This document shows positions 11,720-21,584 of a DNA stretch of 64,000 nt, in pieces (positions within the stretch are counted from its first letter, which is position 1; each line of letters begins with the position of its first letter). Source of the stretch: Xanthoparmelia taractica (taxonomy: Eukaryota > Ascomycota > Lecanoromycetes > Lecanorales > Parmeliaceae); assembly GCA_033085395.1 (NCBI GenBank), contig MU853195.1, positions 62,001 to 126,000 on the forward strand, in the 5' to 3' direction. The notes under the pieces were generated by a model, which was given only the letters and a program-made list of their open reading frames with translations, was not told the origin of the DNA and did no database searches. The translations under genes were made by a program, and so were the position numbers.

Positions 11720-12310
11720 GGTAGTGATGTTTTGCTGCTGATGAATGTTTCCTGTGCTATTCGAGAAAAGGGGAACTGGAGGCCGGATCCGAAGAGACTG
11801 CTGGTGCAAGCCAGTGGTGGAAGAAGGGGCCGAGTTTGCGTAAAAGCGCTGCTGTAGACCGGTAGGACTGTTGAATTGCTGGATAGACGGAGACGAAGAT
11901 AGAGACCCAGTGCCTTGGATGATGCGGCTCACTCGTGGATTCTGATTCGGAGACACAGAAGATGAGAATTGATGAGTAGAGTTGCATCGACGTGGATACT
12001 GTTGCTGACCGTTGAAGGTCTGGGCAAGGCGGCGGGGATTAAGGGCTGTACGAGACGTCACCGGAGCGCAGTCGGTGCTCCTGTGAGTCGCCGAGGGCGT
12101 GTGAGGGACGGTTGCCGAAGATGGGAAGAGAACAAAGTCCGAGTCCTGGGATGAGAAGCTGGTTGTATTGGTTGGTGGCGTGGGCAGCCGGGGTGATTGG
12201 GGTTGAGAAAGCCATGTCTGTGGGATATCCGTGACGAACGACTGTTGGTCGTAGGGAGGAATGGTTGCTGAAAAGCGAGAACCGGGGCGAATGCGAGGCA
12301 GACGGTGGGT
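11720..12310 (-). promoter_or_regulatory. AUG-less in-frame 5' extension of the CPC1 reading frame
   Basis: From the TGA at 12311-12313 down to the CPC1 AUG the CPC1 frame is open for 197 codons with no ATG. The sequence looks protein-like: FVTDIPQTW, LPTPPTNTTSFSSQDSDF and RRLAQTF occur in order. Near-cognate codons (CTG, ACG, ATT, ATC) are present in frame. Published work on Neurospora cpc-1 and its Pezizomycotina homologues reports conserved 5' extensions translated from near-cognate codons, so an N-terminally extended CPC1 isoform is likely here. Which codon is used cannot be told. Confidence 0.75.
12039..12215 (-). other. uORF, 58 codons, overlapping the CPC1 extension out of frame
   Basis: Starts at ATG 12215 (MAFSTPITPA...) and ends at TAA 12039-12041. 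It lies one base out of frame with the CPC1 extension, so the same DNA is read in two frames. Its position resembles the inhibitory second uORF of Neurospora cpc-1: ribosomes that translate it would bypass the extension. The role is inferred. Confidence 0.65.
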
Positions 12311-12428
12311 TCAGATATTCCTGGGGGAGGAAGATCTGAGGAAGTGAGGGGAGTGGGTGGGGTTTATGGGTTGGGTGATGCTATCTATCTGGTCTGTTTG
12401 ACGAGATAGAAGAAGAGTTATATGATTT

Positions 12429-12443
12429 TTACGAGTCACCCAT
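12429..12443 (-). other. Minimal uORF (MGDS-stop) in the cpc-1 leader
   Basis: A four-codon ORF followed by TAA, 213 nt upstream of the 58-codon uORF. Its size recalls the short permissive uORFs of GCN4-type leaders that allow rescanning. Presence in the transcript is not proven. Confidence 0.5.
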
Positions 12444-12506
12444 ATTAAATGGATGTCCTGTAAATCAGTATTGTGGAAGATGTGTGAAGAAAGGAAGAGA
12501 AAGGAA

Positions 12507-12665
12507 TCAGGCAGCAGGTGGGGGACGTCCAGGCATTTTAATTCCAATCTTTTGGAGTAGTGCCGCTAAATCCGCAAGCGCCGCTTGTCCGTAATGTTGA
12601 CCGAAACGTGGGAGATGGGAGAGTAGATCTGTGTACGCTATAAGATGTGACTCATACTCCATCAT
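12507..12665 (-). other. 52-aa upstream ORF ahead of cpc-1
   Basis: Starts ATG-ATG at 12665 and ends with TGA at 12507, encoding MMEYESHLIAY...LLQKIGIKMPGRPPPAA. The composition is balanced and protein-like, with an amphipathic helix-like middle. An internal ATG at 12536 would give a nine-residue uORF. It is either a first uORF of the leader or an independent micro-gene; a Gcn4-type TGACTCA lies inside it, which leaves open whether transcription starts upstream. Confidence 0.5.
12648..12654. promoter_or_regulatory. TGACTCA (Gcn4/CPC1 consensus site), proximal
   Basis: Exact match to the core site bound by Gcn4/CPC1-type bZIP proteins, about 930 nt upstream of the CPC1 AUG. It may mediate autoregulation. 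A single 7-mer is weak evidence alone. Confidence 0.4.
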
Positions 12666-13633
12666 CTCCTTGATTAGTAAAGTAGAGTACTTCTAGTCCT
12701 TCCCACACTAGAGTGAGTTTGGAAAACGGAGGATAAACGGCAATCAAACTGACAAGGGAAAAAAGAAGGTGGAAGCGGTTGGAAGGCGCAGTTGAACCTA
12801 TGGGAAGAGAGCTGAGAGACTTCAGAAAGCACGCTTAACGGCTTTCTCTTCCACTTTGCACCCTTTGCTTATAAATGGTTTTTACTTGCAGGTTACGGCG
12901 AGGCGTCAAACTGCGAACTTGAGACGTCATAAAAGCATCCCCAATTGTCTGCCTTGTCAGATTACTTGGCTTCTTTTTCAAGGATTGGTGGATAATGGCC
13001 AAGCCATCGGCCTCTCCGTGTGTCCCCGTGGGGGGTGGAATTCAAAAAAGAAAAAAGTAAACCAATCACTCCCCTCAATCCTCCTCGCTTCTCCCAACGC
13101 TAAGAGATGCAAAGACAAAAGGTAAGATGGATGCGAAACGTTTGAAAAGAAGACTCCAAGTTAACTGAGAGATTTATTATTGATTGACTTTATCTCTGAC
13201 TCACATGTCAAACAGCTTTTTAGTTGCTTTTTCGCATCCCCCGTTTCATGCGCTTCAGCTCACCGCATTTCTCGGCTTCACCCAGTAAATGCACACTTTG
13301 TTCATTTGGAGAATGGTGCTGACATTCTAACCCTTCCATTGATAGCCGGGCAAACACATTTGGAAAAAGTCAATGCCTCAAACTGCTCACACAGCAAAGT
13401 AGACTGGCTGTACGATTGACATCTTTTACTGTCCCATTGTAATATCTTACTTCCACCAAATTTGTCTCCCACCTGCAGTGCTTCCGACACATGTTGAACA
13501 GTCTCGCCCTATTCCTTACACGGCCTTCCGCCAAGTCGCATCAATCAAATCCCACATTCCACCCAAGTCGCTCAGCTGCTCATGTAGATAAAAAGTAAGC
13601 CCACAGTACTTGGCAGGCCGGCTCATCCATACT
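12666..13633. other. Intergenic upstream of cpc-1
   Basis: Probable cpc-1 promoter; a pyrimidine-rich tract on the minus strand near 12758-12785 may mark its transcription start. No other gene is supported. Confidence 0.45.
13197..13203. promoter_or_regulatory. TGACTCA (Gcn4/CPC1 consensus site), distal
   Basis: A second exact TGACTCA about 540 bp further upstream in the cpc-1 promoter region. The pair is more suggestive of autoregulation than either site alone. Confidence 0.35.
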
Positions 13634-14017
13634 TCAATGCCAACAACTCCTATCCCTAAATCTATACTCTGCTTCATGGCCAATCTGGCTCTTCCCTGTC
13701 CTCGTCGCTTGTTGGAGTCTGTTTTCCCTCGTCGTCAGATCCTGAATGAGCAGTCGATGGACTAGATTCTCGCGGAGCGGTCGATGGACCACGTCGTCGG
13801 ATAGCGCTTGATGGTCCTGAATGCGCGGGAGCGGTCGATGAATTAGATTTTCGGACAGCGGTTGATGATCCTGAGTACTGCGGAGCGATCGATGGGTTAC
13901 GTTGCCGGATAGCGGTTGATGCTCCTGAACAGGGGGGAGCGGTCGATGACCAAACTCGTCCGACCGCGATCCATTGTCCTTATTACTGGGCAGGGGCCAA
14001 TGGTCTAATTTTTTCAA
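13634..14017 (-). CDS. Unrecognised ORF with 18-residue tandem repeats
   Basis: An open frame of 127 codons, without an ATG at its 5' end, that carries a period-18 peptide repeat of the type HRPLP-x2-QDHQPLS-x4. Three full copies and one nine-residue-shorter copy are seen, encoded by a 54-bp DNA minisatellite. No stop interrupts the frame and substitutions are largely conservative, which hints at coding, but an array with a period divisible by three can stay open by chance. It could be the last exon of the unresolved minus-strand gene upstream (14163-15226). No known family is recognised. Confidence 0.3.
   Translation of the reverse strand: MKKLDHWPLPSNKDNGSRSDEFGHRPLPPVQEHQPLSGNVTHRSLRSTQDHQPLSENLIHRPLPRIQDHQALSDDVVHRPLRENLVHRLLIQDLTTRENRLQQATRTGKSQIGHEAEYRFRDRSCWH
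13740..13985. repeat. 54-bp minisatellite
   Basis: Roughly four copies of a 54-bp unit, each containing GGAGCGGTCGATG and CGGATAGCGGTTGATG-like blocks followed by a TCCTGA motif. Copies are about 80% alike by eye; the first is shortened. Confidence 0.8.
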
Positions 14018-14162
14018 GGTAACCCAAGCAAAGTTATATGTTCTTGTCTCGCCAGCTATCTAGACTCCACCGTCAGTCAGTCTCCTGGCCCACTCCCCCA
14101 ACAGAGGTGAAGAGCACCAATACATTCATCTACCGGTCCCACCCAGAATTTCCGCTCCTATT

Positions 14163-15226
14163 GCAAATGGCGTGGTACCACGTCGGGCCAGTGCAGCGTA
14201 GCAACATGTCGATTGGTTTTTTCAATCTTCGCAGAGCATGGCCTAGTTATGAAGTCCTTGTTGCCTCCCACATCGATCAAGTTGAAAGAATCATGCGCCC
14301 ATACTCTTTCAAATTGCTCGTAGTTGTGAACAGGAACCAATCTGCTGATAGGCACCACCTGCATATCATGACTGCCCAGCTCAAAATACACCACCTCCGC
14401 CATATATGATCTGAAAGGGTCTCAGCTTCGGTTGAGAATCAAAAGTGCTTTCAAGGGACACATTGGTCGGCAACGTCGAGATGATGCAACTGACACTCGG
14501 TGGAGAAGAGGTGTGTTCAAGGAATGAGATACCGTGTCCAGAGGGTAGCTCTATATATTGTACTCCCACATGGACGAGGCTCCAGAGCCGCAAAACAGCC
14601 AGTTCTAGGCCTCCGTGTACGGAAAAGTCCAAGGTTGCTCATGATCACGATATTCTTTTGGCACAGGACAGGGCGAAGCTCATATTGTCGTAAGTCGCTT
14701 CAAGCAGCTATACCGTGTCTAAGGGAAAGCTAGCGATGACTGTTGGAGGATACTTCCGACCTACCAACGCTTCGCTGTGTTAGTGTTCCTGACTTTGAGA
14801 CGCTCGGGGAAGCTGTTGCAATTGATGACGACGTCACTCCCACAGATGTAGTAGAGGACAATGACGGCTGACACCGCCGCGGTGGAATAGACGAAGACGG
14901 GCGACCCTCGTAGGTCTTGCTTTTCAAAGGCTTGTTTGGTTCCTCCGATAATGGCCACAGAAGTGAACATTTTGCCAATGACGCCAAGACCACCTCAGTA
15001 ACTCCCCTCCTACACTTTCATACTGATTGGCACGTTCCAAGTATGTTGGTATCAAAACGTACTGTCCCTTGCTTTCGGCAAGCTCTCTGTATATTGTTAG
15101 GCCATGTTGGCCGTATTTTTCCTTCCACGTGGACTCCGAGATCTCATAAAACCCTTTTCCATCGGTACTCGTCTTCTTAGCCTTCCGCTCTGCGTCTTCT
15201 CGGGTAAGGTCGTGGTTAAGAATCAT
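14163..15226 (-). CDS. Unresolved multi-exon gene or decaying gene, membrane-like segment
   Basis: Several minus-strand stretches look coding but were not joined convincingly. From ATG 15226 a charged N-terminal segment reads ILNHDLTREDAERKAKK and GFYEISESTWKEKYGQHGL. A second stretch (about 14763-15000) reads GGLGVIGKMFTSVAIIGG and then a hydrophobic run (FVYSTAAVSAVIVLYYI), a probable membrane segment. A third (14163-14400) reads VVYFELGSHDMQVVPISRL. Between about 14640 and 14760 no open frame continues, so it is either a gene with introns I could not place or a pseudogene. No family is recognised. Confidence 0.3.
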
Positions 15227-18200
15227 GAAGAATGCGCGAGGTATTCTCGGACTACGATTGAAGAATCGTAGGGGATGGGAACTTTGGGCAGTCGTCTTTC
15301 ATTGGGTAGTAGATAGATTGGATTTACTCATCGTCCGGACTTGAGCCTGTCGACGGCACTGAAATGAGCGTGAGGTTGTATGACGTTGACTCATCTTGCA
15401 GAATGTGGAGTGGACAAGTGATAATTTGACGGGATGTTAAAGGGAAGCAGCCCAAGACCTTCAGCCCTAGAAGGGTTCACCCCCCTCCAAGTGTGGAAAA
15501 ATAGGGCTGGTGCTAGTGGGGGGTTAGCCCAGGAGCCCAGTGGGGGGTGAACCTTCTCTACCACGATTATGAAGGTCAAGAACCCTTTCCGCTGAACTTT
15601 GGACCCCCACCGAAACCATCGAACAGGCAATTCCATCGTTCAGCATGAAACGGGAGTTGCAGGTGTTCCCACATGTGGGACGGACAGAATATGGCGTAGT
15701 TCTGCATGAGACCAAAGCTGACGTTCTTCGGTCAACGAACACTGCATGAGGGCAATTCGGACAAGCAGAGAAGGTGGTGCGGACACCATTATTAGAAAAG
15801 AGCTGGATTAAAGAACATGATTTGCAAGATGGTCTCTGTACCGTCGCCATATATCCCGCTGCTCTCAGTCCTTGTTGGCGGTTCTTGAGGACAGGCTACG
15901 GCTGGTCAAACATCCGTGACGGCTACTCTCTGGCTTGGTGCCTCTCACCTACCCTCAGCACATCAGAGCATATAATTCTATGTGCTCGCATGACATATCT
16001 TTGGTAAGCCGTTCCTAGAGTCTTGGAGGTAAGGAGCTGATAGACATTTCTTTGTAGCAGTGGACAATATTCTCCTTCCCATCCCAACAGATCACACCTA
16101 CCTCCTTTGAATATCACCTTTGACATTACTTCAAAGCTGTTGTCTCCTCCCAACTACCCTATACCCCCAAAGTGTCATTAATCCGAGAAAAAGAAAAGCC
16201 TGCGAACCCTTGGCCACCGTGGAGTTGTTGGTTGGAGAAATCATGTCCAGTGCGAAACGCGGTGGGATCAAGAAAGGGAGCGTGAAGGCTGAGAGTGCCG
16301 TGTCAATCGCAAGTGATACTAAGGAACTTGAACCTGAAGTAGTGAGAATGCTGGTAGGGCTAGTGGTTGCCACCGGTGTAATTGCGGCTCTGGTCCTGTT
16401 GAGCTGATTTACACGGTATGGTACGCTTCTAGATCTGGATTGGAGCGATTTTGGGGCCAAATATACCCAATGGACAGAACGATTATGGTCCTCGACCCGA
16501 AAACCCCTATAATACATTGCCCATCTATTCCAACATGCCTTCTTGATTAAAGCTGTGCGCGCCATACCATGAAAGTTCAAAAACCGGACCCTGGTGTATA
16601 ACAAATGAATAACTACACCACACTGATGCAATCCTGATCATCTAGACTTAGGCGGGCCTCATTGATCCAGCGACAACAAGGGAGGCACTCCTAAGCACGG
16701 CTCCAGTCTCAACATGAAGCTCTGAGCTGCGATTGGTTCTGAGCGCTTGTGAATGGATATTCGCTTATCAATATGCAATATGCAAGCATACCTTTTACAT
16801 CTCTATTTTCCATTGCTCCTCTTCTTCCAATCGGTGGACCAATCATTGAGATATTGTTTCCTAGATTGCTCCCGACTGAGCCCGGCATCTTGCCTGGCCC
16901 ACAAGGACGCATTATACTGATCAATGCTCTGGACGTCACGAGTCCGAGCCGGTACTTGCGGGGTGCTTGAATCCTTTGCACGTTTGGATTGGTTGCCCTT
17001 AACCTTGGATGGGGATTGCCTGCGACCTCACTCAATGACCGAAGCCCTGTTGGTCGGGGCAGGAGGGGACGACACTCACGGCATTGTTAGACGGCGGTGA
17101 CTGTAGGTGGGCTGTATGGTGTGGACGGAAGCGGGCTAATTGATTATTGAATGCGTGACTGCGTTCGAAGAGCGAGGCCTCGAGTTTCTCTTGAATGCTG
17201 GAAACACCCAAGATGAAGCCTTCATATTTATACACCCTTTCCTTGCCAAAGGCAGCAGACCCTCTTTGACCGCGGCCATCAACAGACACCTAGTCACGTT
17301 TCACACATGCACTTTGCGCTCAAATACTACCGCATGGCTCTTGCAGCGGCATCGAGACAACAGAGGGGAGTGGCGAATGAGGCATTGAAATTCAGGGTCG
17401 ACACTGTCTCTGAAGTTTCACAGTCTCGAGATGGAACGCGGAGATGGACATGAGGAACAGCTACCGACGGACCTGACGATCATTGGCGTCGAAGTTCCTC
17501 AAAGTAAAGGGAGGTTCCGAAGTGAATGAATTGATTTACGGATCAGCACGCCTGGTTACCGTGAGAGGCAATGTAGTTGCCACCGGAAAATGGTGACTGC
17601 TAGCGACCATACGGCTTTGAAACGCTATAAATATAGGATACGTCTTGGTATACCGCGTGCTAGTCCATGCGTGTCCTGGGCACACCTTACTTCGGCTCGC
17701 TAGAGCGGCTAATGGTCTGCAATCTTCAGGTTACAGATTCGCGCTATTGTTCCTACTGTGCGGAGCTGGCGTTCAGCATTATGGTCAGCTTTCACTTTTT
17801 ACCGAGAGTCTCATCTCGCACTCTGCTAAAATCGTTACGCAGCTGTCGAACACCTAGAACGCGGCATATGCTAACATGGATTTTGAGATTGGCACGAGCT
17901 ACCGCAACCAGCTTGCCATTTTCAGAGACACACAATCTCCCATCCTTTTAGGCTGTATCATCTCCCTCAGCCGTTGTAGGTATATGGACTTATGCTCTGT
18001 TAGGGATGACTTTCTGCCAGTCAGCTCCCGTGGCGGAGTGGCAAATAGCACCCCCTTAGTCCCAGAGCCAGCACCGTATACCGCTGTTTCTAATTTGTTT
18101 GATATTCACTTTTTAAAAGAAATTCAACCCTGCTTAGTAATAGGCATATTCCGTGACTAAATGTGATAGCATTGCATGAGACTGCCGATGTTCTGCTAGA

Positions 18201-20575
18201 CCGCCTACTTTGCCTGGTTTGCAATGCGAACCGTGAAAAAACTACCAGCCATCAGCGATAACGGTTATTCAGGGACCTGCATGCAGTAGTCTTCTTCATG
18301 TTGCTTGTCATACCTCAGCATTCTGACACCACCACCATGGTTTTGTTCTGACTAATTTACTGCGCAGTACCTTTCCCAGGGTTTTGTTTCCAACCCATTG
18401 TCCATCTAAGAGCCTTTGGACTTTGGAAATCTCAAATGTTGTTTGCACAACAATGATAAAAAAGCTGGAATGCGAAAGTCACCAAGTCAGTGCTGCAGAC
18501 AATTGCTCGAAACACACTTCAGCCTCTTGCGCCTGACTGGATGCCATACCCAAGCCTTAAATAGAACTACAAATCTGCCTTACCTGAAGATCAAATACTC
18601 AACCCCAGGACGACCAGCCATCATCCGTTCTCGTGCGTTTGCCATCCAGCTAACGTGCCGTACCTCTAGCTTGGCCAAGACAATTTCTTTCTAATACAAC
18701 CCGTCAGCGTCTGAACCAGCAGCCTCGCCACGACAAGGCTGAGCGAGTCTCACCAATCCGATGCCTTCAAACGCTGCAGGATCGGACAAGAACCCATAGG
18801 GCTGCCTTAGATCAGTCTCGGAACATCAACCCGACCTCATGCGGCCGACTCGGCTTATATGGCACGCCGACTGCGGTCTAAAACGCTCTGGGTAACTGTG
18901 AAACGAGCCCGGGAGTTTAGATAGTGGCTCGAACAGTCAGTCAGCCCAGTCGTGGCACGGTAGTTTGACAGCCCATCAGTCATGCAGCCATGCTCACGAC
19001 GTTGAAGATCGCCCAGTCAGGCTAGTCTGAGGCTCCTGTCGGAAATAAACCCCCAAATTGGGCATCAGGGAAGGAGTCGAGGATGGTCTATTGCGATTTT
19101 CGTCTTCCTTCTGGTGCTGCCGATGCAACCACACCAGAGGTTTGGGGCCTGCCTGTCTGGGACAAATGCTGACTGAAGTAAATGTCCGTCAAGTATCTGC
19201 AATGAATGGGGAGCATTCTGAAACTGCAAGGGAAAACGGAAAGTGCACTGTGCATGTGCAAGCGCGTAATAAGCATTCTTCTGCAATTTCATACGCCGAA
19301 TCGGTTTTAATTGCCGTTGACTTATTCCCTCGTTTCGAGAACCGCTGATCTTCGCAAGTTTCACATCTGATAGAAAAAAATCCTAAAAGAATTTGTGCTT
19401 GTGATGGAAAAGAATATCTTTCTCTGAATCTGATGCAAACCCTCATACAGACTAAAGCATTGCCCTTTTGTCACGACACCTTCTCATTATCAGTCTACTT
19501 CCATGCACCATCTCACCGCACCAATTACCTCCTTCGAATTTCACACGCCCCTCATGTTGTGGGTATGCCACACCTTTCAGCAGATGTTCTGCTCCGATCT
19601 TCCCCAGCAAAGATTGGCAGGGGAACGCTCACTGAGCTTGAGTCTTTCATCCCGGACCAAGCTTCAGCCTCGTTGCCTGCTTCTCGGAATGATAAACTTC
19701 CTAATTTCGTACCGAGCAGGCACATACCACAGTTTTTCATCGACCAGAATAAAGATTTCTAGCCAAAGAAGCTTAAACTCACTGGCAAGACCGAATAGGG
19801 CCAGATCTCGAGCACTAGCCGTTCCTAAAAGGGAGGACTGCGCTGGTGCGTGATGGCATCAGGCAAGCAAGCTACTCATTAGCCTCTATCACGTAACCAT
19901 GGCCCAAACAAGAACATCAAAGGGCCTTACCAACAAGCACTAGCCATGTTATGCCATGATTGTTGAGCTGAGCTCGGTCGTGTTTGTGTCCACAAAGACT
20001 CACAAAGAAGCTGCATCGCCACCCTGACTGCGATCGAATTCATTGGACACGGTAGCCCCTCCACCAATAACATCCAGACCATCATCTACCTCCCAGGGCT
20101 CACATTGATCATCCGACCCTTCCTTCAATACCGGCAACATGGCAACGACTTCATCATCGTCAGATGCTCAATCAATCAATCAATCAATCATCGCCTTACC
20201 GCCTTTCCCTTTCCCGGACGAAGAGAGATACAAAATTATCGTCGATGTGTTACCGAGCGAGAACTTATCGTGAATCATGACTGAAACATTCCCCAACATT
20301 CCTTCCTTCTTTCTTTCTTTCGTAAAAGAAAGAGGCAAACAGACAAACCAGTCAAGCAACCAACAAAGCCCGAACGAACGAACGAACGAACGTCAACATT
20401 GCGGATTCAAATAAAGATGGATCGGTTTGTGAGGAATGCCTGCTTGCTACGTCCATCTATCTATCTCCTCTCTCTCTCTTTCCTCCGCCAGAGCTCCACC
20501 AAGGTTTTTGCCCTCTGGAGTCCATAGCGAGATTTCAACGACGACGAGAGATCCCACCCACGGCCCTAATCGACC
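15227..20575. other. Gene-poor stretch of about 5.3 kb
   Basis: Only short ORFs, overlapping on both strands, without domain signatures or paired splice sites. It holds a 54-codon ORF at 16243-16407 (+) ending in a hydrophobic helix, a G-rich patch near 15477-15550, (AATC)n near 20169-20188, (TTTC)n near 20308 and (CGAA)n near 20372-20392, plus a CT-rich tract at 20461-20482 just upstream of the next gene. No transposase or reverse transcriptase is visible. It may be an old, decayed accessory region. Confidence 0.5.
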
Positions 20576-20974
20576 ATGGGAAATTGCTTCAGCTCTGACA
20601 GGACCGAAGGCGTGGTGGTATGTGACCCAAACACGCAGCAAGTCGCCCGAGTAGAGATCCCACCAAACGACCGACGTCGTACGTAATGCCGATCCGAGCA
20701 GTCTCCCCCGTCCATTAACCAGGTCTCTCCTTTGCTAACGAATAGTCGACAAGTGAGAGAGCACCAGAAGCATTCAGTGCCCGCGCACCAGGGGATGTGC
20801 TTCGTGTATTGGGAAAACACACGCGAGCCGGGCAGGAGGAGGAGGTACAGAATTTATGCAAGGCAGAGGTCGGGGGGATCCCAGCAGTTTGTGTACCAGT
20901 TCGACTTTAGTAGAGAGAGCCGACCTCGGAATCGCACGGCTAATGCGGTGTATTTTGGTCCGATACCCAATTAG
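20576..20974 (+). CDS. Small MGNC-type protein (predicted myristoylated), unknown function
   Basis: Two exons (20576-20678 and 20754-20974) give 107 aa. The start MGNCFSSDR is a classic N-myristoylation signal (Gly2, Ser6) with Cys4 as a possible palmitoylation site, so membrane attachment is predicted. The C-terminal part reads GMCFVYWENTR, RRRYRIYARQRSGGSQQFVYQFDFS and ends YFGPIPN; it looks like a small beta-rich domain. The intron uses GTACGT and a TAACG branch site with an AAG acceptor 15 nt on; other donor/acceptor pairs (GTATGT at 20618) are possible. A CT-rich tract lies about 100 bp upstream. No named family is recognised. Confidence 0.55.
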
Positions 20975-21584
20975 TAGAAGGGTTAGCATGGTCTCTGAGG
21001 GGTATCAAATGCTCGCCCTTCGATGCAAGTACATAGAGCCGCCTGAAATGCAGTACTTGATTGGGAGACACCATGTGTATTTCGTAATTTTCGAGCATGC
21101 CTCAATATACACCGACCATCGTCTCTTTAAGCATGCACAACGTCCCGAATGGCCCTATAACTGCTCTCATACCCCTAGAATTTTCATAAACGCGCATCAA
21201 AAAAACTCAAGAACGAGACGGATATGTAGCCTAACTTTGAGAATCAACATAAGTAGGCTTACTGCATTTAGCCCTAAAAAAAGGGGAAAGTAAATCCAAG
21301 TCTCAAGCTTAGAAAAGCGTAAGCGACAAGAGCATCTTGCTTCGAAGTTGCAGACAAGGCTCGCAGTACTGAGCATCAAGTGGGTGTTCAAAAGCTGAGA
21401 GAATGATAATTATTGTGTTGCTTCGAGATGGAAGAAGGTGGGGTTTTTTGGTCTCCAGTGGCTTCTTGTTCTAGGAAAGGGACTCTCGTCCGGGCTCAAC
21501 GCTGCAGTTTACACGTTACTGAACAATAAAACATACGAGTCCAAAAACCGTCATCTACAAACCAAAGGACGAATCAGAATAAAG
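20975..21584. other. Intergenic, convergent 3' ends
   Basis: Spacer between the MGNC gene (+) and the patatin gene (-). No gene or strong repeat is seen; probably 3' UTRs. Confidence 0.5.

Noticed and set aside
12039..12215. ATG at 12215 as the real start of CPC1
   Set aside because: This ATG is one base out of frame with the bZIP frame and no intron joins them; it is better read as a uORF.
16131..16631. 166-codon minus-strand frame
   Set aside because: No family features and no splice partner; it overlaps a plus-strand ORF of equal weakness.
17990..18060. Possible tRNA-like segment (CCGTGGCGGAGTGGC)
   Set aside because: It has no matching T-arm consensus and no acceptor stem could be paired.
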